The notes beneath the pieces are model-generated. The model did no database searches. It had not been told where the DNA came from and saw only the letters and a list, made by a program, of their open reading frames with translations. Positions 55,743 to 64,000 of a stretch of 64,000 bases of DNA are shown here, piece after piece. Every line of letters starts with the position of its first letter. The first letter of the stretch is position 1. The position numbers were made by a program, and so were the translations under genes. This stretch comes from Brevundimonas sp. EYE_349 (GTDB taxonomy: Bacteria > Pseudomonadota > Alphaproteobacteria > Caulobacterales > Caulobacteraceae): assembly GCF_023147505.1 (NCBI RefSeq), contig NZ_JAHXPB010000001.1, positions 434,001 through 498,000 on the forward strand, read 5' to 3'.

Positions 55743-56533
55743 GCGGCGGCGGGCGCCGTCTTGGGCGGCGCCCCGCCCAGCACCTTCTTCAGGTCATAGA
55801 CGCTGGACATATGCGTCAGGTCGATATGCAGCGGCGTGACCGATATCCGCCCCTCGTCGATGGCGCGCAGGTCCGTGCCCTCGGCGTGTTCGCGCTTTTC
55901 GCCGCGGAAGCTCATCCAGTAATAGTCGCGTCCGCGCAGATCGGTGCGGCGCACGGCGTGCATCTCGCCCACGTCGCGGAACCCTTGCGTCGTCACCTCG
56001 ACCTGATCCACATCCTCGGGTCGGCGGTTGGGGAAGTTCAGGTTCATCACCACGCCCGGCGCCCATTTCTGCGCCAGCAACCGGCCGATGATGGCGGGCG
56101 CAAAGGCTTCCGCCGTCTCCCAATGCGCTACCACCTCGTCGTGGAACCGCTCCAGGCTCTGGCTCAGAGCGATGGAGCGGATACCGAAGGCCATCCCCTG
56201 CAGCGCGCCGGCCACCGTGCCGGAGTAGCTGACGTCCTCGCCGATATTGTGCCCGCGATTGACGCCCGACAGCACCAGATCGGGCTTCTCCGGCATCAGG
56301 TCGTTGACCGCCAGCACGACGCAGTCGGTCGGCGTCCCGGTCACGGCGAACCGCTTTTCGCCCGGGTTCAGCACGCGCAGCGGCTCGGTCAGGGTGATCC
56401 CCCGCCCCTTGCCCGACTGTTCAACGGCGGGCGCGCACACCCAGACATCGTCGCTGATCGTCCGCGCGATCCGCTCCAGACAGGCCAGACCCTCGGCCTC
56501 GATCCCGTCGTCGTTGGTCAGAAGAATTCGCAC
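55739..56533 (-). CDS. surE: 5'-nucleotidase SurE
   Basis: SurE is a metal-dependent nucleoside monophosphate phosphatase. The 264-residue protein has the N-terminal MRILLTNDDGIEAEGL with the metal-binding DD pair, APAVEQSGKGRGITL, SGVNRGHNIGEDVSYSGTVAGAL and the VMNLNFPN strand, all standard for the family. It is 138 bases from serS, the gap being filled by an inverted-repeat element, and it is coupled to pcm. Confidence 0.96.
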   Translation of the reverse strand: MRILLTNDDGIEAEGLACLERIARTISDDVWVCAPAVEQSGKGRGITLTEPLRVLNPGEKRFAVTGTPTDCVVLAVNDLMPEKPDLVLSGVNRGHNIGEDVSYSGTVAGALQGMAFGIRSIALSQSLERFHDEVVAHWETAEAFAPAIIGRLLAQKWAPGVVMNLNFPNRRPEDVDQVEVTTQGFRDVGEMHAVRRTDLRGRDYYWMSFRGEKREHAEGTDLRAIDEGRISVTPLHIDLTHMSSVYDLKKVLGGAPPKTAPAAA

Positions 56534-56541
56534 TCTAAACT

Positions 56542-56666
56542 CCGCTCATCCCCGCGAAGGCGGGGACCCCGTTCTGTCGCTCGGCAGTGCGTTGGATCGA
56601 AGGCGCGCGAACATCATCCGCCCCTCGCCCAAAGCACTGGGTCTCGGCTTTCGCCGGGATGAGCGG
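56542..56666. mobile_element. MITE-like 125-bp element with 30-bp terminal inverted repeats
   Basis: The left arm (56542-56571, starting CCGCTCATCCCCGCGAA) and the right arm (56637-56666, read in reverse as CCGCTCATCCCGGCGAA) are imperfect inverted repeats of about 30 bases with six or so mismatches. The left arm itself folds (CCCCGCGAAGGCGGGG). About 65 bases lie between the arms and no protein is encoded. This arrangement fits a non-autonomous miniature element or a dispersed palindromic repeat of the CATCCCCGCGAAGGCGGGG class. It sits between serS and surE and fills nearly the entire gap. Confidence 0.6.
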
Positions 56667-56671
56667 AAAGA

Positions 56672-58081
<1,410 letters not shown>

Positions 58082-58178
58082 TCAGGCGGGAGAAGCCGAA
58101 CGCTCTACCCGCCCGCGCCGTCACGGGCAACGCGGAAGCCAATGCACCCGGCGCAGAATCAAGCCTACAACCCCTGAC

Positions 58179-59933
58179 ATGGCCACGGTTCGTCCCGATA
58201 CGCTGGCGGCGTCGCTCGCGCGCATTTTCGAAGGTCGAATGATCTACCGGGCCAGCTGGTTCGCCCTGACCGGCGGAGAGCCGCTGTTTGCTCAGGGCGA
58301 TCCGGCCGACACCCTGTATCTGCTGCGCTCGGGCCGCCTGGGCGTCTTCAAGCTGGAGCCGGACCAGCCCGCCCAGTTGCTGGGCGTGGTCAAGGCGGGC
58401 GAGCCGGTGGGCGAGATGGCCATGCTGGCCGGCACGCCCCACACCGCCACCGTCGTCGCCCTGCGCGACAGCGAGATCCTGGCCCTGCCGCGCGAAGCCT
58501 TCTTCGAGGCGGCCCGCACCGAACCCGACCTGATGGTCGAGCTGTCGCGCCTGATGATCCACCGCGCCCGCGAACGCACCGCCGGCGCATCAGAGCCCAG
58601 CGTCTTCGGCTTCGTTTCGGCCCGCCCCCGCCCCGTCCGCGCCTTCGTCGAACGGATCGGCGCGGCCATCCAGGCCATGGGCTTCACCTGTCAGGTCATC
58701 GACCAGTCGGCCCTGGCCTCGGCGTCCGAATGGTTCAGCCGGGTCGAGGGAGAACACGACTACGTCCTTTATGTCGCCGAACAGGATCAGCCCGGCTGGG
58801 CCAATCTGTGCGCCCGTCAGGTGGACCGCATGTTCATCGTCGGCAGCGGGCTTCTGGCCCCGCCGTCTTCCGTGCCGCGCCGTCATGGTTTCGGCGACGG
58901 CCGCCGCCTGACCGATCTGATCCTTCTGCGCGATCCGCGCATGCATCACCCGGCCAACACCCGCGTCTGGCTGGACGCGCTTCAGCCCGACCGCTGGTTC
59001 CACTGTGTCGAAGGGCTGGCGACCGACGCCGAGCGGATCGCCCGCGTCGTCACCGGCACGGCGGTCGGTCTGGTGCTGTCGGGCGGCGGCGCGCGCGCCT
59101 ATTGCCACATAGGCGCGGTCAAGGCCTTGCAGGACGCCAGGGTCCCCATCGACTTCGCCGGCGGCGCCTCCATGGGCGCCGTGGTCGCGGCCGGCCCGGC
59201 CCTGGGCTGGGATCATGAACGGTTGGATTTCGAGATCCGCCGCGCCTTCGTGGAATCCGACCCCCTGTCCGATCTCGCCGTGCCGATCATCGCCATGTCC
59301 CGCGCCCGCAAGGTCGCGGGCCTGTTGCAGCGCGCCTATGGCGACATCGACCTGGCGGACCTGGCCCTGCCCTTCTTCGCGGTGTCGTCCAACCTGACCT
59401 CGGGCCGGATCGAGGTGCATCGCACCGGCCTGATGCGCCGGGCCATGCGCGCCTCCATCGCCATTCCCGGCGTCCTGCCGCCCGTCGTCATCGACGGTCA
59501 GGTGCTGGTGGACGGCGCCGTGCTTAAGAACTTTCCCACCAGCGTCATGCGCCAGCTGAACAGCGGCCCCATCGTCGGCGTGGACATGTCCCAAACGCGG
59601 GGCGTCGATCCGCAGGCGCTTGAGAACCCGCCGTCCTGGTGGAAATGGATCCTGTCGGGCGCCTGGAAGAGCGGGCCGCCCATCGTCTCCATCCTGATGC
59701 GCTCGGCGACCATCACCACCGACACCGAAATGGCGCAGGCCCGCGCCGACGCCGACGTCCTGGTCCTGCCCCAGGTCGCCGGCGCCGACATCCGCGACTG
59801 GAAGACCTACGACGCCCCGGTCGCCACCGGCTATTCGGCGATGAACGCAGCGCTCGACGCTCTACCCTGTCCCGTCTCGCAGATCAGGCATTGTCCCAAG
59901 GACGCTCTCCTGTCGGACGAAACGGAGGTCTAA
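58179..59933 (+). CDS. cNMP-binding domain/patatin-like phospholipase (NTE family)
   Basis: A 584-residue protein that joins a regulatory domain to a serine esterase, as in neuropathy target esterase. Residues about 25-130 form a cyclic-nucleotide-binding fold (GGEPLFAQGDPADTLYLLRSGRL, PVGEMAMLAGTPHTATV). Residues about 140-290 are an NTE-like linker. The patatin domain has the oxyanion loop LSGGGARAY at 300-308, nucleophile S331 in GGASMGA and the catalytic D445 in LVDGAVLKN. It should hydrolyse phospholipids or lysophospholipids, perhaps under control of a nucleotide. The ATG at 58179 lies 113 bases from divergent serS. It converges on the aminopeptidase gene. Confidence 0.93.
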   Translation: MATVRPDTLAASLARIFEGRMIYRASWFALTGGEPLFAQGDPADTLYLLRSGRLGVFKLEPDQPAQLLGVVKAGEPVGEMAMLAGTPHTATVVALRDSEILALPREAFFEAARTEPDLMVELSRLMIHRARERTAGASEPSVFGFVSARPRPVRAFVERIGAAIQAMGFTCQVIDQSALASASEWFSRVEGEHDYVLYVAEQDQPGWANLCARQVDRMFIVGSGLLAPPSSVPRRHGFGDGRRLTDLILLRDPRMHHPANTRVWLDALQPDRWFHCVEGLATDAERIARVVTGTAVGLVLSGGGARAYCHIGAVKALQDARVPIDFAGGASMGAVVAAGPALGWDHERLDFEIRRAFVESDPLSDLAVPIIAMSRARKVAGLLQRAYGDIDLADLALPFFAVSSNLTSGRIEVHRTGLMRRAMRASIAIPGVLPPVVIDGQVLVDGAVLKNFPTSVMRQLNSGPIVGVDMSQTRGVDPQALENPPSWWKWILSGAWKSGPPIVSILMRSATITTDTEMAQARADADVLVLPQVAGADIRDWKTYDAPVATGYSAMNAALDALPCPVSQIRHCPKDALLSDETEV

Positions 59934-61738
59934 AGCGGCGCGCAGGCCGCCTTCAGCCAATCGCCCGCCGCGCCGTCCACCAGCGGCCCGACCTTGGCCA
60001 TGGTCTCGGCGTGATAGGCGTCGACATAGGCCCGTTCGTCCTGGGTCAGCATCTCGACGGCGATCAGCCGGCGGTCGATAGGCGCGAAGGTCAGCTGTTC
60101 GAACCCGTGCATCGGCCGCTCGCCGCCCTCGGGGACCACGGCCGGCGTCACCACCTGCAGGGTCTCGATACGGATGCCCCAGTGGCCTTCGCGGTAGTAG
60201 CCCGGCTCGTTGGACAGGATCATCCCTTCCAGCAGCGGCTGGCTGGTGCCCCATTTGGCGATCCGCTGCGGCCCCTCGTGGACGTCCAGATAACTGCCGA
60301 CGCCGTGGCCCGTGCCGTGATCGTAATCCAGCCCCGCCGCCCACATCGGCGCCCGCGCGATGGCGTCCAGCGCCATGCCGCTGGTCCCGGCGGGGAAACG
60401 GATCGTGGCCATGGCGATATGGGACTTCAGGACCAGGGTGAACTTGCGCTTCTGATCCTCGGTCGGCTCGCCGATGGCCATGGTGCGGGTCACGTCGGTC
60501 GTGCCGTCCAGATATTGGCCGCCGCCGTCCACCAGCAGCAGCGAGCCCTTCTCCACCTTTCGGATCGTGGCGCCGACCGGCTTGTAGTGCGGCAGCGCCC
60601 CGTTCGGCCCGGCCCCGGCGATGGTGTCGAAGCTGAGGTCCTTCAGCGCGCCGGTCTCTTCGCGGAACCGCTCCAGCGTTTCGACCACCTCGCGCTCGTT
60701 CGGCAGGGTCTCCTGTGCAACCGTATCCACCCAATGCAGGAACCGGCTCAGCGCCGCCCCGTCGCGGATATGGGCCCGGCGGCTGCCCTCGATCTCGACC
60801 GCGTTCTTGGCGGCGCGCGGCACGGCGCATGGGTCCATCGCCCGCACCACCGTCGCCCCCGCCGCGTCCAGCCGGTCGAAATACCAGGCCGAGGACAGGG
60901 CGGGGTCGATCATCACCCTGCGCCCGGCCAGACCGTCCAGGGCCTCGCCCAACCGCTCCGGCGCCTCCAGCTGAACGGCGTCGCCCAGCCAGGCCGGCAG
61001 GGCGTTCGTCACCTTGGCCGGATCCAGGAACAGCCTGGCCCGACCATCCGCCTCGACCACGGCCTGGCCGATGGGCAGGGGCGAGCGGATCACGTCCCCG
61101 CCCCGCACATTGAACAGCCAGGCGATGGACATGGGCGCGGTCAGCACCACGGCGTCCGCGCCTGCCTCCGCCACCGCCTTGCCGATCCGCGCCCGCTTGG
61201 ACGCGTGGTTCTCTCCTGAATAGACATCCTCGTGCGAAACGACCGGCGCCGTCGGCTGGGCCGGGCGATCCGCCCCCCAGGCCAGGTCCAGCGGATTGGC
61301 GTCCACCGCCCGCAACTCGGCCCCCGCCTTCTTCGCCGCCGCCTTGAAGGCGACCAGAGCGTCGGGGCTGTGCAGACGCGGATCATAGCCGATCACCGCC
61401 CCCCTGGCCGCCGTTTCCAGATAGGCGGCGACCTCGGTCAGCTCTCGCCGTTCGAACAGGGCCGGATCGGTCTGGGCCTTCACCTGCACCGTATAGCGGC
61501 CGTCGGTGAACATGCTGGCCCGATCCTGGAACACCACCGCCGCCCCGGCCGAGCCGGTGAAGCCGGTCGCCCAGGCCAGACGCTCGTTCGCGTCCGGCAG
61601 ATACTCGTTCTGATGCTCGTCCTCGTGCGGGATCAGAAAGCCGTCCAACCCCTGCTTGGCCATCTCGGCGCGCAGCAGCGGCAGGTGTTTGGCCCCAAAG
61701 GACGGATCGGTCGTTTCGTCAAAGGTCTGGCGCATCAT
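59930..61738 (-). CDS. Aminopeptidase P family protein (Xaa-Pro aminopeptidase)
   Basis: A 602-residue M24B metallopeptidase that removes N-terminal residues preceding proline. It has two creatinase-like N-terminal domains (to about residue 320), as in the long form of the family, and the pita-bread domain with metal ligands in LLVDGGGQYLDGTTDVTRT, the GTGHGVG histidine, SNEPGYY and RIETLQ. Two consecutive Met codons open it; either could serve. The stop overlaps the patatin stop by 3 bases. It lies 7 bases after prmA, so they may be one transcript. Confidence 0.94.
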   Translation of the reverse strand: MMRQTFDETTDPSFGAKHLPLLRAEMAKQGLDGFLIPHEDEHQNEYLPDANERLAWATGFTGSAGAAVVFQDRASMFTDGRYTVQVKAQTDPALFERRELTEVAAYLETAARGAVIGYDPRLHSPDALVAFKAAAKKAGAELRAVDANPLDLAWGADRPAQPTAPVVSHEDVYSGENHASKRARIGKAVAEAGADAVVLTAPMSIAWLFNVRGGDVIRSPLPIGQAVVEADGRARLFLDPAKVTNALPAWLGDAVQLEAPERLGEALDGLAGRRVMIDPALSSAWYFDRLDAAGATVVRAMDPCAVPRAAKNAVEIEGSRRAHIRDGAALSRFLHWVDTVAQETLPNEREVVETLERFREETGALKDLSFDTIAGAGPNGALPHYKPVGATIRKVEKGSLLLVDGGGQYLDGTTDVTRTMAIGEPTEDQKRKFTLVLKSHIAMATIRFPAGTSGMALDAIARAPMWAAGLDYDHGTGHGVGSYLDVHEGPQRIAKWGTSQPLLEGMILSNEPGYYREGHWGIRIETLQVVTPAVVPEGGERPMHGFEQLTFAPIDRRLIAVEMLTQDERAYVDAYHAETMAKVGPLVDGAAGDWLKAACAPL

Positions 61739-61745
61739 CTTTCCC

Positions 61746-62609
61746 TCAGGCCTTGCGTAGCTGCAGGGCGCTCCAGGCGTCGTGGTGGATGGTCTGTTCG
61801 ACTGTGAAGCCCAGCGGCAGATAAGCCTCCAGCACCCGCTCCTCCTGCGTCCGCAACAGGCCCGACAGGATGGCGACCCCGCCCGACTTCAGGGCCGCGC
61901 CGATCTCGGGCGCCAGATGAACCAGCGGCGCGGCTAGGATGTTGGCGAACACCAGATCATAGGGCGCGTGCCGGGCGATGCGCGGATCGCTCAGACCGTC
62001 GGCGAAATAGAAGTCGCACTTGGCGTCGTTGATCTCGGCGTTCTCATTGGCGATGCGGGCCGAAGGTTCGTCGATGTCGGTGCCGACAGCGATGGGCGTG
62101 CCCGTCTTGGCCGCAGCAATGGCCAGGACCCCCGTGCCGCAGCCGACGTCCAGCACCTTGTCGAAGGTCTCGGTCTCCAACAGTTTGTCGAACGCCTCCA
62201 GACAGCCGACCGTCGTGCCGTGGTGGCCCGTGCCGAAGGCGGCGCCCGCGTCGATCTTCAGGTTCACACGGCCTTCCGGCACCTTGCCCTGATCGTGCGC
62301 GCCATAGACGAAGAACCGCCCGGCCTCGACCGGCGGCAGGCCCGACAGCGACATGGCGAGCCAGTCGGCGTCGGCCAGTTTCTCGACCTCCACCGTCACC
62401 GCATGGTCGGCCAGAACCGCCTTCAGCCCCTCCACCTCGTCGTCGGTCGTGGGAAAGGCGTCGATGCGCCAGATCCCGCGATCCTCGTCCTCTTCCAGGA
62501 TGGAATAGGTCGCGCCCTCCAGCCGGGGATCGAGGTCGATGGCGGCGGCGGCGGCCTCGGCGGCGGCTCGGGGGCCGCGGGCGATTATCTGAAGAGCGGA
62601 CTCGGACAT
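61746..62609 (-). CDS. prmA: Ribosomal protein L11 methyltransferase
   Basis: PrmA trimethylates ribosomal protein L11 at several lysines and the N-terminus. The 287-residue protein has an N-terminal substrate-recognition domain, a linker, and the SAM-dependent Rossmann domain with [16 protein letters not shown] and motif [20 protein letters not shown], then [16 protein letters not shown] as the catalytic NxxA-type segment. It is divergent from the Lys/Ala/Pro-rich gene with 94 bases between starts. Confidence 0.96.
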   Translation of the reverse strand: MSESALQIIARGPRAAAEAAAAAIDLDPRLEGATYSILEEDEDRGIWRIDAFPTTDDEVEGLKAVLADHAVTVEVEKLADADWLAMSLSGLPPVEAGRFFVYGAHDQGKVPEGRVNLKIDAGAAFGTGHHGTTVGCLEAFDKLLETETFDKVLDVGCGTGVLAIAAAKTGTPIAVGTDIDEPSARIANENAEINDAKCDFYFADGLSDPRIARHAPYDLVFANILAAPLVHLAPEIGAALKSGGVAILSGLLRTQEERVLEAYLPLGFTVEQTIHHDAWSALQLRKA

Positions 62610-62703
62610 TTCTCAAACACCGGTATCATGGCGAATCATTGCGGCCCGGCGCTGTGCTGGCCCGTTTGTCGCGTTCGTCTAAACCGAGGGGTCGGGGAAA
62701 TAC

Positions 62704-63378
62704 ATGGCCAAAGCACCATCCGCGTCTAAACCTGCCGCCGAAAAGCCGGCGACCGCCAAACCGGCGGCCAAGAAAGCCGCCGCTCCGAAAGCCGTGAAGC
62801 CCGCAGAACCGGCCAAGGCTGCGCCCAAGACCGCAGCCGCCAAGGCCCCGAACGTCAAGGCTCCGACCGCGAAGGCTGCACCCGCCAAGACCGCTGCGCC
62901 AAAGACTGCAGCCCCCAAGGCGGCTGCACCGAAGGCCGCCACGCCTGCCGCGACCAAGGCGGCCGCACCCGCTAAGAAGGCTGCGCCCGCCAAGGCCGCA
63001 ACGCCCAAACCCGCCGCCAAGGCGCCTGCGGCGAAGTCGGCCGCTGCAAAGCCGGCCGCCAAGACTGCGCCCAAGGCCGCCGCGAAACCTGCGGCGAAGA
63101 CCACCGCACCCAAGGCTGCCGCTCCGAAGACCGCCTCGCCGAAGGCCGCTGTAGCGCCCAAGGCCGAAACCAAGGCTCCGGTCGCCGCCGCGCCGCCCGC
63201 TCCGGCTCCCGCGCCCGATCCGAAGCCCGTCGAAACGCCCAAGCCGACCGAAGCCGCCAAACCCGCAGAGGCGGCGAAGCCCGCTCCGGCTGCCACGCCG
63301 AAGGCGGAAGCGCCCAGGGCGGAAGAGAGCAAGGGCTTCTTCGCCAAGCTGGGCGACATGATCTTCGGCAAACGCTGA
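62704..63378 (+). CDS. Lys/Ala/Pro-rich low-complexity protein (histone H1-like)
   Basis: A 224-residue protein of which about residues 1-205 consist of irregular repeats of AAPK, AKTA, KPAA and similar units, with very few other residues. The C-terminus (SKGFFAKLGDMIFGKR) is a short amphipathic helix of a different kind. Such tails resemble histone H1-like, AlgP or TolA-type linkers; DNA binding through the lysines is a guess. No signal peptide or membrane helix is visible. The ATG at 62704 is preceded by GGGGAAATAC. A strong terminator lies 23 bases downstream. The neighbouring minus-strand open frames are by-products of the repetitive sequence. Confidence 0.8.
   Translation: MAKAPSASKPAAEKPATAKPAAKKAAAPKAVKPAEPAKAAPKTAAAKAPNVKAPTAKAAPAKTAAPKTAAPKAAAPKAATPAATKAAAPAKKAAPAKAATPKPAAKAPAAKSAAAKPAAKTAPKAAAKPAAKTTAPKAAAPKTASPKAAVAPKAETKAPVAAAPPAPAPAPDPKPVETPKPTEAAKPAEAAKPAPAATPKAEAPRAEESKGFFAKLGDMIFGKR
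62707..63318. repeat. Degenerate tandem repeats inside the Lys/Ala/Pro-rich gene
   Basis: The coding region is built from short degenerate triplet-based units of the GCC-GCC-AAG or GCA-CCC-AAG kind, giving AAK, APK and PAA in the protein. The unit length varies, so it is not a regular microsatellite. Length change by slippage between strains would be expected. Confidence 0.7.
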
Positions 63379-63400
63379 TTTCGGACATCCCGCCAACCGG

Positions 63401-63437
63401 ATCGCCGGACGGAGCCACCGTCCGGCGATTTGCGTTT
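63401..63437 (+). terminator. Rho-independent terminator of the Lys/Ala/Pro-rich gene
   Basis: ATCGCCGGACGG (63401-63412) and CCGTCCGGCGAT (63418-63429) pair perfectly over 12 bases around the AGCCA loop, and are followed by TTTGCGTTT. It is 23 bases after the stop codon of the upstream gene. It is the most convincing intrinsic terminator in the window. Confidence 0.85.
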
Positions 63438-63491
63438 AAGCTCACGCCCAGGCGCTAGTGCGCCGCACCGAAGTTGAGATGGAGATCGCCC

Positions 63492-63674
63492 GTGGCGGGA
63501 CTGAAGGACAAACGCGGCTTCATCGACAAGGACCGGCTGGACCTGTCCGAACGTCAGGCGGTCGAATACTGGATGAAACGCTGGGGCGTGACGCGCGATC
63601 AGATCACAGCCGCCCACCGCAAAGTCGGCCGCATGACCAAGGATATCGCCGCCGAACTAGGCAAGAAGCGCTGA
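63492..63674 (+). CDS. DUF3606 domain-containing small protein
   Basis: A 60-residue protein (from GTG at 63492) with KDKRGFIDKDRLDLSERQAVEYWMKRWGVTRDQITAAHRKVG. This matches the small DUF3606 family of alphaproteobacteria, which has the pattern of a short beta turn followed by two helices. The family has no known function. A GGAG motif lies about ten bases ahead of the GTG; an ATG six codons upstream is an alternative. The gene stands alone between two intergenic regions. Confidence 0.82.
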   Translation: MAGLKDKRGFIDKDRLDLSERQAVEYWMKRWGVTRDQITAAHRKVGRMTKDIAAELGKKR

Positions 63675-63758
63675 TCCAAGCTGCCGATCACTCCAAGGAT
63701 ATCGATCGGACCCAGCCCGCCCTACCCCTGCTGGGCCGCGCGCAAAAACCATGAATAC

Positions 63759-63786
63759 TTGACTTTGGCGCAGGGGCTTCTATATG
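63759..63786 (+). promoter_or_regulatory. Likely promoter of the DEAD-box helicase gene
   Basis: TTGACT (63759-63764) and TATATG (63781-63786) are separated by 16 bases and lie about 105 bases before the helicase start. The match to a housekeeping promoter is good. It would leave a 5' leader of about 95 bases, long enough for the cold- or self-regulated leader some DEAD-box helicase mRNAs carry; that is an inference. Confidence 0.45.
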
Positions 63787-63891
63787 CCCCCCAGCCTCGG
63801 GACAGGTCTGCGATACGCGCCGCCCGCTCGCCCAAAGAGGGGCGGTTCCGTCGCTGCTATGCACGCAGACGCTTTATCTTCCCTAGGATTC

Positions 63892-64000
63892 ATGACCGAA
63901 TTTTCCCAACTGGGCCTTTCGCCCACGACCCTGAAGGCCGTCGCAGAGACGGGCTACACGACCGCCACCCCCATTCAAGAACAGGCCATTCCGGTCGCCT
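63892..64000 (+). CDS. N-terminus of a DEAD-box RNA helicase (partial)
   Basis: The first 36 codons of a gene that continues past the window. They encode MTEFSQLGLSPTTLKAVAETGYTTATPIQEQAIPVA, shown here in parts: FSQLGLS is the start, and GYTTATPIQEQAIP is the Q motif with the aromatic and Gln residues that recognise the ATP adenine. This is the signature start of RhlE/DeaD-type helicases, which remodel RNA in ribosome assembly or decay. An AGGA ribosome binding site precedes the ATG at 63892. Confidence 0.92.
   Translation, partial: MTEFSQLGLSPTTLKAVAETGYTTATPIQEQAIPVA

Noticed and set aside
62626-63617. Gly/Leu/Arg-rich and Ala/Gly-rich minus-strand frames opposite the Lys/Ala/Pro-rich gene
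   Set aside because: Repetitive GC-rich DNA lacks stops in several frames. The plus-strand frame has a good start, a distinct C-terminus and a terminator; the minus frames have none of these.

Overview
The window is a 64 kb piece of a GC-rich alphaproteobacterial chromosome, almost certainly from the Caulobacterales and most likely Brevundimonas. This is inferred from gene content and order: the dusB-ntrY-ntrX-dat-hfq-hflX run, a PopA-like cell-cycle protein beside mfd, the mreBCD-mrdA-rodA block, and the serS-surE-pcm-LysM/LytM-yajC-secDF run. It is ordinary, densely packed core chromosome. There is no prophage, transposase, CRISPR array or rRNA, and no stretch above about 300 bases lacks a gene. 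Many neighbours share ATGA, GTGA, TTGA or TGATG start/stop overlaps, so translational coupling is the rule. Several starts are GTG or TTG.

Layout. 1-3.5 kb: start of an FAD oxidoreductase, a small membrane protein, a RatA/COQ10-type protein and lipA on the minus strand, then a divergent stand-alone acyl-ACP synthetase-like enzyme. 3.5-6.3 kb (minus): extradiol dioxygenase, wrbA, a HELTH-motif protein and an M15 peptidase. 6.4-9.2 kb (plus): MFS transporter, mazG and a HAD phosphatase. 9.3-18.2 kb (minus): Na+/H+ antiporter, hflX, hfq, a D-amino-acid aminotransferase, ntrX, ntrY and dusB. The ntrBC pair that often sits between dusB and ntrY is absent. 18.3-24.9 kb: ispDF, a membrane spermidine-synthase-like protein, a CinA C-terminal protein, a TusA-like protein, a BrkB protein and popA. 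24.9-30.9 kb: mfd, sdhE and recG.

31-35 kb (minus) is a tightly overlapped run rlpA, tmk, holB, tatD and an MBL-fold hydrolase, followed by tRNA-Ser(UGA) and a YegD-like Hsp70. 36.8-39.4 kb has two acyl-CoA dehydrogenases with a tiny membrane protein wedged between them. 39.7-45.8 kb is the rod-shape operon mreB-mreC-mreD-mrdA-rodA. 46-50.4 kb: a GST, a TVP38-family protein, an aspartate aminotransferase and a LOV-domain hybrid histidine kinase. 50.4-58.1 kb (minus) runs serS, surE, pcm, an OmpA-like protein, a NlpD/DipM-like envelope protein, yajC, secD and secF. 58.2-64 kb: a cNMP-binding patatin phospholipase, an aminopeptidase P, prmA, a Lys/Ala/Pro-rich low-complexity protein, a DUF3606 protein and the start of a DEAD-box helicase.

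Points most worth a second look: an insertion of lower GC inside seryl-tRNA synthetase, a MITE-like inverted-repeat element between surE and serS, missing ntrBC with an NtrX that lacks the GAFTGA loop, a LOV photoreceptor kinase, a PopA orthologue with a kept I-site and lost active site, the NlpD/DipM-like protein that has lost zinc ligands, and the Lys/Ala/Pro-rich protein next to prmA. I found no clearly new multi-gene system.
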